Assembly: GCF_000058485.1 (NCBI RefSeq)
Contig: NC_008278.1
Span: 6,194,962 to 6,258,961, forward strand
DNA length: 64,000 nt
Reading direction: 5' to 3'
From: Frankia alni ACN14a
GTDB taxonomy: Bacteria > Actinomycetota > Actinomycetes > Frankiales > Frankiaceae
Position 1 is the stretch's first letter, and each line of letters begins with the position of its first letter. Below, piece by piece: positions 1 to 9,134 of the stretch. The position numbers and the translations under genes were made by a program. The notes under the pieces are model-generated. The model saw only the letters and a program-made list of their open reading frames with translations, ran no database searches and was not told where the DNA came from.

Positions 1-1
1 G

Positions 2-3000
2 CGCCTCGGCCTGCCCCAGCCCGACATCACCGTGGGGGTTCGTTCGGGCGACACCCCGGCCGCCCAGCGGCGCGGCTTCGGGACCCGTCCGCCCGACATC
101 CTGATCACCACGCCGGAGTCGCTGTTCCTCATGCTGACCAGCGCGGCCCGCGAGGCGCTGCGCGGAGTCGGCACGGTGATCGTCGACGAGGTGCACGCGG
201 TGGCCGGCACCAAGCGCGGCGCCCACCTGGCCCTCAGTCTGGAGCGCCTCGACGCGCTGCTGGACCGGCCGGCACAGCGGATCGGCCTGTCGGCCACGGT
301 GCGCCCGGTCGAGGAGGTCGCGCGCTTCCTCGGTGGGGCGGCCCCGGTGGAGGTGGTCCGGCCGCCGGCGGCGAAGACCCTCGAGATCGAGGTCGTGGTC
401 CCCGTGGAGGACATGACCCGGCTGGGCGAGCCGCTCGTCGACGCGCCGGCGGACGGCTCCGCCGCGGCCGCCCCGCCCCGGGCGTCGATCTGGCCGGCGG
501 TCGAGGAGCGCGTGCTCGACCTGGTGCTGGCGCACTCGTCGACGATCGTGTTCGCCAACTCGCGGCGGCTCGCCGAGCGGCTGTGCGCACGGCTGAACGA
601 GCTCTACGCCGACCGGCTGGTCGAGGCCGCGGCCGCTGCCGACGGGCCGGAGTCGAGCCCGGCCGCGGCCAGTTCCGACGGCGCCGGCGCACCCCCGGCG
701 CGCCTGGCCCCGGCCGCGATGATGGGCGCGGCCGGCCAGGGCGGCGGCACCGCCGCCGGGTGGCCGGAGGTCGCGCGGGCCCACCACGGCAGCGTCAGCC
801 GCGAGCAGCGGCTGCTCATCGAGGAGGATCTCAAGGCCGGGCGGCTGCCGGCGGTCGTGGCGACCTCCAGCCTGGAGCTGGGCATCGACATGGGCGCGGT
901 CGACCTCGTCGTCCAGATCGGCTCACCGCCGAGCGTGGCCGCCGGCATGCAGCGCGTCGGGCGCGCCGGTCACCAGGTCGACGCCACGAGCCTCGGCGTC
1001 GTCCTGCCGCAGCATCGCGGGGACCTGCTCGAGAGTGCCGTCGTCGCCGAGCGGATGCGGGCGGGGGCGATCGAGGAGGTCCATGCTCCACGCAACCCGC
1101 TCGACGTGCTCGCCCAGCAGATCGTGGCGATGACGGCGATGGACGACTGGTCCGTCGCCGATCTCGGCGTGCTGGTCCGGCGGGCGGCGTCCTTCGCGTC
1201 CCTGCCGGGGTCGGTTCTGGAGGCCGTGCTCGACATGCTCGCCGGGCGCTACCCCTCCGACGCCTTCGCCGAGCTGCGCCCCCGCATCACCTGGGACCGG
1301 GCCACCGGCATCCTGCACGGCCGGCCCGGCGCGCAGCGGCTTGCGGTGACCAGCGGCGGAACGATCCCCGACCGGGGCATGTTCGGCGTGTTCCTGATCG
1401 GGGAGAAGGCCAGCCGGGTCGGGGAGCTCGACGAGGAGATGGTCTACGAGTCGCGGGTCGGCGATGTCGTGCTGCTCGGCTCGTCGAGCTGGCGGATCGA
1501 GGAGATCACCGCGGACCGGGTGCTGGTCACCCCGGCGCCGGGCCGCCCCGGCCGGCTGCCCTTCTGGCACGGCGACGCCCCCGGTCGGCCCGCCGAGCTC
1601 GGCCGCGCGCTCGGGGCCTTCCTGCGCGAGGTCGGCCGGCTGCCGGCGCCGGCGGCGGCCGAGCGGATGCGGGCCGCCGGGCTCGACGACTGGGCCGCCG
1701 CGAACCTGCTGCGCTACCTCGACGAGCAGCGGGCCGCCGTCGGGCATCTGGGGGACGACCGGACGATCGTCGTCGAGCGGTTCCGGGACGAGATCGGCGA
1801 CTGGCGCCTCGCGGTGCACTCGCCGTTCGGCGCCCCGGTCAACGCCCCCTGGGCCCTGGCGCTCGGGGCGCGGCTGCGGGAGCGGTACGGCACCGAGGTA
1901 CAGATCATGCACACCGACGACGGCATCGTCGCCCGGATCCCGGACGCGGCGGAGGTGCCGGGCGCAGATCTCGCCCTGTTCGAGCCGGACGAGATCGACG
2001 CGATCGTGCGGGCGGAGATCGGCGGCAGCGCCCTGTTCGCCAGCCGGTTCCGCGAGTGCGCCGGGCGGGCCCTGCTGCTGCCGCGGCGCACCCCCGGCCG
2101 GCGGACCCCGCTGTGGCAACAGCGCCAGCGCAGCGCCCAGCTGCTCACCGTCGCCGCCACGTTCAGCGACTTCCCGATCGTGCTGGAGACGATGCGGGAA
2201 TGCCTGCAGGACGTGTTCGACACCCCGGCGTTGGTCGGGCTCATGCGCGAGGTGGCAGCCCGATCGCTGCGGGTGGTCGAGGTGGAGACGGCGTCCCCGT
2301 CGCCGTTCGCCTCGTCGCTGCTGTTCGGCTACGTCGCCGCGTTCCTGTACGACGGCGACGCGCCGCTGGCCGAACGCCGCGCCCAGGTGCTGTCGCTGGA
2401 CAGCTCGCTGCTCGCCGAGCTGCTCGGCGAGGCCGACCTACGGGAGCTGATCGATCCCGCCGCGCTGGCCCAGGTGACCGCCGAGCTCACCCGGCTCGCT
2501 CCCGAGCGGCGCGCCCGCGACGCCGAGGGGGTCGCCGACCTGCTGCGCATCGTCGGCGACCTGACCACGGCGGAGGCCCTCGCCCGGGGGGCCACCCCGG
2601 CCTGGCTCGCCGAGCTGGAGCACGATCGCCGGATCCTGCGCGTGCGCATCGCCGGGGAGGAACGCTGGGTGCCCGTCGAGGACGCGGGCCGGCTGCGCGA
2701 CGCCCTCGGCGTTCCCCTGCCGGTGGGAGTGCCCGAGGCGTTCACCCAGCCGGTGCGCGACCCGCTGGGCGATCTCATCTCCCGCTACGCCCGCACCCAC
2801 GGGCCGTTCGACGCCGAGGAGCCCGCGCGGCGCCTGGGGCTGGGCACGGCGGTCGTCGTCGGGGTACTCGAGACCATGGCCGCCGAGGGCCGGCTGGTGC
2901 GCGGCGAGCTACATCCCGAGCGCACGGGCCTGCAGTGGTGCGACGGCGGGGTGCTGCGCGCGCTGCGCCGGCGCAGCCTCGCCGCGCTGCGCCGCGAGGT

Positions 3001-4411
3001 CGAGGCCGTGCCGACCCGGGCACTCGGCGCCTTCCTGCCCGCCTGGCAGGAGGTGACCAGCGGTCGGGGCCGGGGGGTCGACGGCGTGCTGCGGGCCGTC
3101 GAGCAGCTCCAGGGCGCCCTGATCCCGGCGAGTGCCTGGGAGCAGCTCGTCCTGCCGGCCCGGGTCACCGACTACTCCCCGGCGATGCTGGACGAGCTGT
3201 GCTCCGCCGGCGAGGTCCACTGGGCAGGCGCCGGCGGTCTACCCGGCGGCGACGGCTGGCTGACCCTGGTCACCGCCGACGCCGCCGCCCTCCTGCTGCC
3301 CGCGGCCGACCTCGACGCCGCCGCCGGGCAGCCGCACGCGGCGATCCTCGACGCCCTCGCGGACGGCGCGGCGCTGTTCTTCCGGGCCCTGTCGGACCGG
3401 GTCGGCGCGCTCGACGACACCGCCCTGACCGCGGCCCTGTGGGATCTCGTCTGGGCAGGCCTGATCACCAACGACACCCTCGCACCGCTGCGCGTGGCCC
3501 TGGGTGCCACCGGCGGTACCGCCGCGGGCGCGGCGCGGCGGCGCCCCCCGCGGCCGCGGCAGTCCCGCTACGGTCGGCCGACGCTGCCGCGGCGGACCGG
3601 TCCCCCCACCGCGGCCGGCCGGTGGTCGCTGCTTCCCGAACGCGACGAGGACCCCACCCGCCGTGGCCACGCGCTCGCGGAGGCACTGCTCGACCGGCAC
3701 GGCATCGTCACCCGGGGGGCGGTGACCAGCGAGCGGCCGCCCGGCGGTTTCGCCGCGGTCTACCGGGTGCTCAGCGCGTTCGAGGACGCGGGCCGGGCCC
3801 GGCGCGGCTACTTCGTCGAGTCACTGGGCGCCGCCCAGTTCGCCGTGCCCGGCGCGGTCGATCGGCTCCGGGCGATCGCCGCGGCGCAGCGTGACGCGGC
3901 CCAGGTCCCGTCCTGGGCACCGCCTGCGATCGGGTCCGCCCCCGGCACCTCGGCGGAGAACGGGGGCCTGTGGGCGCGAGCGGATCCCCGCCGGCCCGGA
4001 TCCGCGACGGGTCGGGCCGGCGGCGGCCCCGCGGCGGTAGTTCTCGCCGCCACCGATCCGGCCAACCCCTTCGGTGCCGCACTGCCGTGGCCGGAGCGGC
4101 CGGGACCGGGAGCGGACACGGCGGCCGGGCACCGGCCTGGCCGGAAGGCGGGAGCCCTGGTCGTCCTCGTCGACGGCGAACTGGTCCTCTACGTGGAGCG
4201 TGGCGGACGGTCCCTGCTGTCGTGGACGGCGGACGAGCGCCTCACCGGGACCGCCGTGGAAGCCCTGGCCCGCGCCGTCGTGGACGGCTCACTCGGCCGG
4301 CTGACCGTGGAGAAGGCCGACGGGGAGCCGATCGCCGCGAGTGGCCTCGGCGCGGCCCTCGAACGCGCCGGCTTCCATCCGACGCCGCGTGGCCTGCGGC
4401 TGCGGGCTTGA
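2..4411 (+). CDS. lhr: Lhr-type superfamily 2 DNA helicase, 5'-truncated
   Basis: ATP-dependent 3'-5' DNA/RNA-DNA translocase of the Lhr family, implicated in DNA repair. The reading frame is open from the window edge, so the N-terminus with the Walker A motif lies outside; about 1470 codons are visible, close to the usual 1500-1600. Visible motifs are the DEVH box (VIVDEVHA, about residue 60), motif III SAT (GLSATVRP), and motif VI QRVGRAGHQ near residue 317, followed by the long Lhr-specific C-terminal region. A Gly/Ala/Ser-rich insert of roughly 60 residues sits between the DEVH core and motif VI. The downstream MFS gene may overlap the stop, and nei2 follows; lhr next to nei is also the order I recall in mycobacteria, which supports a repair role. 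The family assignment is secure. Confidence 0.93.
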   Translation, partial: RLGLPQPDITVGVRSGDTPAAQRRGFGTRPPDILITTPESLFLMLTSAAREALRGVGTVIVDEVHAVAGTKRGAHLALSLERLDALLDRPAQRIGLSATVRPVEEVARFLGGAAPVEVVRPPAAKTLEIEVVVPVEDMTRLGEPLVDAPADGSAAAAPPRASIWPAVEERVLDLVLAHSSTIVFANSRRLAERLCARLNELYADRLVEAAAAADGPESSPAAASSDGAGAPPARLAPAAMMGAAGQGGGTAAGWPEVARAHHGSVSREQRLLIEEDLKAGRLPAVVATSSLELGIDMGAVDLVVQIGSPPSVAAGMQRVGRAGHQVDATSLGVVLPQHRGDLLESAVVAERMRAGAIEEVHAPRNPLDVLAQQIVAMTAMDDWSVADLGVLVRRAASFASLPGSVLEAVLDMLAGRYPSDAFAELRPRITWDRATGILHGRPGAQRLAVTSGGTIPDRGMFGVFLIGEKASRVGELDEEMVYESRVGDVVLLGSSSWRIEEITADRVLVTPAPGRPGRLPFWHGDAPGRPAELGRALGAFLREVGRLPAPAAAERMRAAGLDDWAAANLLRYLDEQRAAVGHLGDDRTIVVERFRDEIGDWRLAVHSPFGAPVNAPWALALGARLRERYGTEVQIMHTDDGIVARIPDAAEVPGADLALFEPDEIDAIVRAEIGGSALFASRFRECAGRALLLPRRTPGRRTPLWQQRQRSAQLLTVAATFSDFPIVLETMRECLQDVFDTPALVGLMREVAARSLRVVEVETASPSPFASSLLFGYVAAFLYDGDAPLAERRAQVLSLDSSLLAELLGEADLRELIDPAALAQVTAELTRLAPERRARDAEGVADLLRIVGDLTTAEALARGATPAWLAELEHDRRILRVRIAGEERWVPVEDAGRLRDALGVPLPVGVPEAFTQPVRDPLGDLISRYARTHGPFDAEEPARRLGLGTAVVVGVLETMAAEGRLVRGELHPERTGLQWCDGGVLRALRRRSLAALRREVEAVPTRALGAFLPAWQEVTSGRGRGVDGVLRAVEQLQGALIPASAWEQLVLPARVTDYSPAMLDELCSAGEVHWAGAGGLPGGDGWLTLVTADAAALLLPAADLDAAAGQPHAAILDALADGAALFFRALSDRVGALDDTALTAALWDLVWAGLITNDTLAPLRVALGATGGTAAGAARRRPPRPRQSRYGRPTLPRRTGPPTAAGRWSLLPERDEDPTRRGHALAEALLDRHGIVTRGAVTSERPPGGFAAVYRVLSAFEDAGRARRGYFVESLGAAQFAVPGAVDRLRAIAAAQRDAAQVPSWAPPAIGSAPGTSAENGGLWARADPRRPGSATGRAGGGPAAVVLAATDPANPFGAALPWPERPGPGADTAAGHRPGRKAGALVVLVDGELVLYVERGGRSLLSWTADERLTGTAVEALARAVVDGSLGRLTVEKADGEPIAASGLGAALERAGFHPTPRGLRLRA

Positions 4412-5829
4412 CCAACCAGATCGGCGCCCGCGAGGAGGGCGGGCGCGGGCCGGCGGTGCGATCCCTGTGGGACCACCGGGTCAGGGCGCTGACCGTCGGT
4501 CTCGTCACGATCATCACGCTGGTCGCGTTCGAGGCCCTCGCCGTGGTCACGGTGCTGCCGGACGTCGCCGCCGATCTCGACGGCCTCGGCCTGTACGGCT
4601 GGGCGACCAGCGCGTTCTTCCTCGGCACGACGGTCGGCATCGTGCTGGCCGGTGCCGGCGCCGACCGGACCGGGCCGGCCCGCCCGTTCGCGGTCGGGCT
4701 GCTGTTCTTCTGCGCCGGGCTGCTGCTCGCCGCGCTGGCGCCGACGATGGGCCTGCTCGTCGTCGGCCGGGGGCTGCAGGGCCTCGGCGGCGGGTCGATC
4801 CCGGCGATCGCCTACGCCACGATCGGCCGCGTCTACCCCGCCGAGCTGCGACCCCGGGTGTTCGCGATGCTCTCCACCGCCTGGGTGGTGCCGGGCCTCG
4901 GCGGGCCGGCGCTGGCCGGCCTGATCGCCGCCCACGCCGGTTGGCGCTGGGTCTTCGGCGGACTGCTGCCGCTGACCGTCGCCGCGGGGGGCATCCCCGT
5001 CCGGGCGCTGCGCGCGCTGCCGGGGCGACCGGCCGGTGGGCACGTCCGGATCCCGATCGTCGCGGCGGTGCGGATCAGCGGCGGCGCCGGCCTCGTCCTG
5101 GCCGGGCTGACGAACCGCTCGCCGTCCGGCCTGCCACTGATCGCCGCCGGCATCGCCTGCGGTCTCGGCCCACTGCGCCGGCTGCTGCCGGCCGGTACCC
5201 TGCGCCTGCGTCCCGGCGTCCCTGCCGCCGTGGCCGCCCGAGGCCTACTGACCTGGGCCTTCTTCGGGGCGGACACCTTCGTGCCCCTGTCGATCACCGC
5301 GGTGCGGCACGCGTCGACGACGACGGCGGGACTCGCGGTGTCGACGGCGACGCTCTGCTGGACGGCGGGCTCCTGGACGCAGGCCCGACTCGCCGAGCGC
5401 CGGTCGTACCGGGAGCTCATCGGGGCAGGACTCGGCCTGGTCGCCCTCGGCACGGGCGGGTTCGCCTCCGTGCTGCTGCCCGCGAGCGTGCCGCTGGCCG
5501 TCCCGATCGCCTGCTGGGGAGTCGCCGGGATCGGCATCGGCCTGTCGTACTCGACCGTCGTCACGCTGGTCCTCGGCGAGACGCCGCCCGACCGGCACGG
5601 GATGGCCAGCACCGCGGTGGCCCTCAGCGACAACCTGGGCACTGCGTTCGGCGCCGGGCTGAGCGGGGTGGCGGTCGCGGCGAGCCAGGCGAGGACCGGC
5701 GCGCCGGACACCGGGCTCGCGGTCGCCTTCGGCCTCACGGTCGGCGTCGGGTTGTTCGGCGCGATCGTGGTCGCCCGGCGGCTACCGCGACACCGCTCGC
5801 CCAGCCCGGCACGCGCACCCCGGCCGTGA
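4408..5829 (+). CDS. MFS-type drug/metabolite efflux transporter
   Basis: Major facilitator superfamily membrane transporter, probably a proton-coupled exporter of the multidrug DHA type. It has about 12-14 hydrophobic segments, an LPDVAADL stretch after the first helix typical of DHA exporters, GRGLQGLGGG in the motif C/B region, and GLSYSTVVTLVL late in the protein. The start is uncertain: a TTG at 4408 overlaps the lhr stop (TTGA) and suggests translational coupling, while GTG at 4456 gives a protein beginning right before the first membrane helix. Neither has a well-placed Shine-Dalgarno. The substrate cannot be read from the sequence. It is co-directional with lhr and nei2, but a link to DNA repair is only positional. 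Confidence 0.85.
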   Translation: MTNQIGAREEGGRGPAVRSLWDHRVRALTVGLVTIITLVAFEALAVVTVLPDVAADLDGLGLYGWATSAFFLGTTVGIVLAGAGADRTGPARPFAVGLLFFCAGLLLAALAPTMGLLVVGRGLQGLGGGSIPAIAYATIGRVYPAELRPRVFAMLSTAWVVPGLGGPALAGLIAAHAGWRWVFGGLLPLTVAAGGIPVRALRALPGRPAGGHVRIPIVAAVRISGGAGLVLAGLTNRSPSGLPLIAAGIACGLGPLRRLLPAGTLRLRPGVPAAVAARGLLTWAFFGADTFVPLSITAVRHASTTTAGLAVSTATLCWTAGSWTQARLAERRSYRELIGAGLGLVALGTGGFASVLLPASVPLAVPIACWGVAGIGIGLSYSTVVTLVLGETPPDRHGMASTAVALSDNLGTAFGAGLSGVAVAASQARTGAPDTGLAVAFGLTVGVGLFGAIVVARRLPRHRSPSPARAPRP

Positions 5830-5831
5830 CC

Positions 5832-5849
5832 GGTCCCGTTCCCGGGACC
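5832..5849 (+). terminator. stem-loop after the MFS gene, candidate terminator
   Basis: A perfect 7-bp inverted repeat, GGTCCCG (5832-5838) and CGGGACC (5843-5849), closes a TTCC loop three bases after the MFS stop. Two further copies of CGGGACC follow at 5849-5855 and 5855-5861, so alternative pairings exist. There is no U-tract, which is common for actinobacterial terminators. It would separate lhr-MFS from nei2. Confidence 0.5.
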
Positions 5850-6036
5850 GGGACCGGGACCACAGCGACAGGTGACGCAAGGAGTCGAACGACGGAAGGT
5901 GGACGACGGATGGCAGAGAGCGCATGACGGAGGTCGGAAGGCGGACGACGCAAGGCCGACGAGCAAGGCCGACGAGCAAGGCCGACGGCGCAGGCACCGG
6001 GCGCGTCGGCCCGGAGGATGCAGGGAGGATGCGGGG

Positions 6037-6942
6037 ATGCCCGAGGGCGACACCGTGTGGCGGGTGGCCCGGCGGATGGACGCCGCGCTCGCCGGCGCGC
6101 GGCTGCTGAGCAGCGACTTCCGGGTGCCACACCTGGCCACGGCCGACCTGTCCGGCCAGCGGATCATCGGGGTGGCGGCGCGCGGCAAGCACCTGCTGAC
6201 CAGGTTCGACGGCGGGTTGAGCCTGCACACCCATTTTCGGATGGAGGGCTCGTGGCACCTCTACCGTCCGGGGGTGCCCTGGTCGGGCGGTCCGGCCTGG
6301 CAGATCCGGGTCGTGCTCACCACCGCGGAGCAGGTCGCGGTCGGGTACCGGCTGGCGATCGTCGAGCTGCTGGCGACGAGCCGCGAGCAGGACGCCGTCG
6401 GCCATCTCGGCCCGGACGTGCTCGGCCCGGACTGGGATCTGGACGTCGTGGTGGCGGCGCTGCGGGCAGTGCCGCAACGGCAGATCGGTGCCGCGCTGCT
6501 CGACCAGCGGATCATCGCCGGCCTGGGCAACATCTGGCGGACCGAGGCCTGCTTCGTCGCCGGGGTCTCCCCCTGGACGCCCGTGGGCGACGTACCCGAT
6601 CTACCGGGGCTCGTCCGACGAGCCCAAGCGATGATCAGGACCGGCGCCCACGGCGGGCATCAGGTGACGACCGGGTCTACGCGACCCGGGGAGGAGCACT
6701 GGGTCTACGGCCGGGCCGGGCGGCCCTGCCGGCGGTGCGGAAGCCGGATACTCACAGCCGACCAGGGCCGGCTACCCGGCCGGATCGACGAGGAGAGCCG
6801 GCGCACCACCTGGTGCCCCCGGTGCCAGGCCGGACCGGCGGCTCCCGCGGGAGCCGTCGCCCGTCGCGGACGTGCGAACCGAGGCGCCGAGGCGCGCTCC
6901 GGCCGCGTCCGCCGGCCTGATGCCGGGGAAGGTGGTGCCTGA
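6037..6942 (+). CDS. nei2: Fpg/Nei-family DNA glycosylase/AP lyase (Nei2 type)
   Basis: Base-excision repair enzyme that removes oxidised bases and cleaves at the abasic site by beta/delta elimination. The start ATG at 6037 is fixed by the family N-terminus: after Met removal, Pro-1 is the catalytic nucleophile and Glu-2 the acid (MPEGDTVW). The H2TH region is near residues 155-200 (LLDQRIIAGLGNIWRTE contains the conserved Gly-Asn-Ile). The C-terminus carries a four-Cys zinc finger (CRRC about residue 230, CPRC about residue 260). PEGDT rather than PELPE at the N-terminus marks the Nei branch. Upstream lhr is the usual neighbour of nei in mycobacteria. The last 40 or so residues are low-complexity Arg/Ala/Gly and run into a repeat-rich spacer. 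Confidence 0.92.
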   Translation: MPEGDTVWRVARRMDAALAGARLLSSDFRVPHLATADLSGQRIIGVAARGKHLLTRFDGGLSLHTHFRMEGSWHLYRPGVPWSGGPAWQIRVVLTTAEQVAVGYRLAIVELLATSREQDAVGHLGPDVLGPDWDLDVVVAALRAVPQRQIGAALLDQRIIAGLGNIWRTEACFVAGVSPWTPVGDVPDLPGLVRRAQAMIRTGAHGGHQVTTGSTRPGEEHWVYGRAGRPCRRCGSRILTADQGRLPGRIDEESRRTTWCPRCQAGPAAPAGAVARRGRANRGAEARSGRVRRPDAGEGGA

Positions 6943-7030
6943 TGGTGCCCGAAAGTGCCTGGTGACGGCCGGTAGAACCGGATGCTGCCTGGTGGTACCG
7001 GATAAGTGCCTGGTAGTGCGCCAGAGGTGC

Positions 7031-7106
7031 GTGGTGGTGCTGGAAGAGCGTGGTGGTGCTGGAAGAGCGTGGTGGTGCTGGAAGAGCATGGTGGTGCCGG
7101 AGGTGC
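7031..7106. repeat. 19-bp tandem repeat, four copies
   Basis: The unit GTGGTGGTGCTGGAAGAGC occurs perfectly at 7031-7049, 7050-7068 and 7069-7087, with a diverged fourth copy at 7088-7106. Looser copies of the core TGGTGGTGCC/TGGTAGTGC extend upstream to about 6931. The array lies between the convergent nei2 and sigma-factor genes and is not part of a convincing coding frame. Confidence 0.95.
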
Positions 7107-7135
7107 ATGGTGCACGCCGAATCCTGGCGAGACCG

Positions 7136-7699
7136 TCAGTTCCGCGAGAAGGAGATCAGTCGCGCCCGGCCGCGGGTGAACGCACCCTCGGCCGCCTTGA
7201 GGCTGATCTCCAGGTCCGCCGCCGCCTCCCGCGTGCTCATCCCGGCCGCCCGCGCCATGATCACCTGGCGCTCGCGACCGCGCAGCGAACCGGCCCGGGC
7301 CAGCAGCCAGCGGGCCTCCGCCCGGTCGCAGACGGCGTCGTCCGGCGCCGGTTCCCACGGCTGCAGGTACCCGCGGACGACCGCCCGCTCCGCGCGCTGA
7401 CGGGCCCGGTGGTGGTCGACGCACAGGCGCAGCACCGTCGTCGTCAGGAACTGACCGACGCGGCTCGCGTCGAGGTCCCGGAAGCCTGCCGCACGGATGA
7501 ACGCCTCGTGCACGCAGTCCTCCGCGTCTGCCTTGCTCGGCAGCCGACGGCGGGCGATGTGGATCAGCCGCTCCCGGTGGGGCAGCATCAGCGACCATCG
7601 CTGCTCGCTGTAGGGCCGGTCCAGCTCGGCCAGGGATGTTGCAGTTGCCGTCGCGGTTGCGGAATCAACCGGGGGGAACTCCCCGGCAGGGCATGTCAC
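7136..7699 (-). CDS. RNA polymerase sigma factor, ECF-like (sigma-70 regions 2 and 4)
   Basis: Alternative sigma factor directing RNA polymerase to a specific promoter set. Region 2 is at about residues 40-95 (ADAEDCVHEAFIRAA) and region 4 at about 130-180, with an HTH (GMSTREAAADLEISLKAAEGA); region 3 is missing, as in ECF sigmas. The GTG start at 7699 has AGAGGTGG about ten bases upstream, which supports it. No anti-sigma factor gene is adjacent: the upstream neighbour is a 516-bp spacer and the downstream side is the convergent nei2. The regulon is unknown; its place beside the PspA cluster could mean envelope or oxidative stress, which is inference only. Confidence 0.85.
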   Translation of the reverse strand: MTCPAGEFPPVDSATATATATSLAELDRPYSEQRWSLMLPHRERLIHIARRRLPSKADAEDCVHEAFIRAAGFRDLDASRVGQFLTTTVLRLCVDHHRARQRAERAVVRGYLQPWEPAPDDAVCDRAEARWLLARAGSLRGRERQVIMARAAGMSTREAAADLEISLKAAEGAFTRGRARLISFSRN

Positions 7700-8215
7700 G
7701 GTTCAGTCCACCTCTGACTTGCTCGGACCGCGCCACCCCCCAGCGCGATCACGGCCGGCCCGGTGCGCGCCAGCACCGGCAGAACCGCGATGCGCCTTGG
7801 TCTTCTATGTCCGCTGAGTGCCAAGCAGCGGACTTTGGACAAGCCGGACATTACACATCCACTCCTGGGCAAGCCAGTCCCGACTTCTCCGTACACGCGG
7901 GACGGCCGCCCAACATGCACGCACCGTACGCTCCACGGACCCGGAACCGACGCTCCGTTGCCGGAGCAACACCACCAAACGGTGGCAAAATGCCAAGAAA
8001 CCCAGGAGAATGGCGTTCTCTAGCCCAACGGACGGTATGCCTAATTGCCATTCGTCACGCACCGTATTCAGTGAACCGGCTGTAAACGTGGCGATCTACG
8101 ACCCGAAGGTGCTACCCAGTCGAATAGACGACACGTGGTCGGAGCCTCGCAGTTCGTACCGGCCCGAGCATGGGTGCTCTCGCCGCACGCGGCGGGGCCG
8201 CGGCAAACCGGACGG
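7700..8215. other. 516-bp intergenic spacer of lower GC, upstream of the sigma factor
   Basis: No credible gene is seen on either strand. The stretch looks poorer in GC than its surroundings, especially at 7800-8110, and should carry the sigma-factor promoter and the 3' end of the pspM transcript. It contains the inverted repeat at 7809-7833. Short frames here have no good start signals and no recognisable product. Confidence 0.5.
7809..7833. promoter_or_regulatory. 8-bp perfect inverted repeat upstream of the sigma-factor gene
   Basis: GTCCGCTG (7809-7816) and CAGCGGAC (7826-7833) flank a 9-base loop, about 110 bases upstream of the sigma-factor start. It could be an operator or a leader hairpin. 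It is too far from the pspM stop (8216) to be an obvious terminator for it. Confidence 0.4.
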
Positions 8216-9115
8216 CTAGACGCCCGCGAGATCCCGCAGGGCGGCCGCGTATCCCCGCAGCGTCTCGGTGTCCTCGCGCAGCCTGATCAGGCCGGGTGCC
8301 GACGACGACACGGTACCGACCGCCTCTCCGGCCGCGGCGAGCAGGTCGTCGAAGACCGCGACCGACGTCGTCATCGACGCCACCAGGGCCTCGGTGGTCC
8401 GGGCGAGTTCGGCCCGCCGCCCGGAATCGGAGACTGCCCGAGTAGCCGCCTCGCAGGCGACGACCCGGGCCGCCCCGACGCGCAGGCCGTCGACCAGATC
8501 CGCCGCTCCGGCCGCCGCCGTCTGCAGCAGCGATCGGGCCGCGCCCGGGCCGAGGGAGCGGGTCATCGCCATGAGCGCGGCCAGCCCCGCCTCCCCGCGG
8601 CGCAGTGGCTCGGCGGCCGCGGACCGGCGCAGCTCCCACGGACTCGGCGCGGGGGTGCGCGGCAACGGGAGCCCGCCGTCGGCCCGTCGCAGCAGCGCGA
8701 GCTCGCGTCCGGCGAGGGCCGCCCGGGCGAGGGCGGCCCCGCCGGCCACCAGCCAGCCCCAGGAGTCGTCGACCACGGCGGCCACAGGCGTCAGCGCGGC
8801 GACCCCGGTCCAGATCGACACGGCGGCCGCCTCCCGGCGCCGAGCCCAGCGCAGCCCGCGCCCGGCCCGGCGCTCGGCCCGCACCAGCGACCGTCGCTCG
8901 ACATCGGCGCCGACCCAGGCCGGCAGGGAGGGCACGACGGCGGCTGCGGCGTCCGCGGTCGCACGCGCCACGCTGGACCGCCCGTCGAGAAACGCCTGAA
9001 CGCGATCCCACGCCCGGCTCTTGGGACCGGAAGGACCGGAAGGACCGGGGGTGCCGGAGACGCGGGAGGAGCCGGGGGAAGCGGCCCGGCCGTCGCGCGT
9101 CGACCAGTCCGTCAC
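8216..9115 (-). CDS. pspM: PspM-like phage-shock envelope-stress protein
   Basis: Probable membrane partner of PspA. The protein is about 299 residues: a Ser/Pro/Gly-rich N-terminus, an Arg-rich amphipathic stretch, one hydrophobic segment pair around residues 110-150 (ALTPVAAVVDDSWGWLVAGG), and an Ala-rich helical C-terminus. The GTG start at 9115 is chosen because GTGGGGAGC sits just upstream and the gene then starts 19 bases after the pspA stop; a longer frame would overlap pspA. In mycobacteria the gene after pspA (Rv2743c) has this size and topology and is called PspM; the assignment rests on position and topology more than on sequence motifs. Confidence 0.65.
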   Translation of the reverse strand: MTDWSTRDGRAASPGSSRVSGTPGPSGPSGPKSRAWDRVQAFLDGRSSVARATADAAAAVVPSLPAWVGADVERRSLVRAERRAGRGLRWARRREAAAVSIWTGVAALTPVAAVVDDSWGWLVAGGAALARAALAGRELALLRRADGGLPLPRTPAPSPWELRRSAAAEPLRRGEAGLAALMAMTRSLGPGAARSLLQTAAAGAADLVDGLRVGAARVVACEAATRAVSDSGRRAELARTTEALVASMTTSVAVFDDLLAAAGEAVGTVSSSAPGLIRLREDTETLRGYAAALRDLAGV

Positions 9116-9134
9116 CGTCGGCTCCCCACGTGCT

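Noticed and set aside
7031-7106. Possible CRISPR array from the repeated 19-mer
   Set aside because: The copies are directly adjacent with no unique spacers and no cas genes are present.
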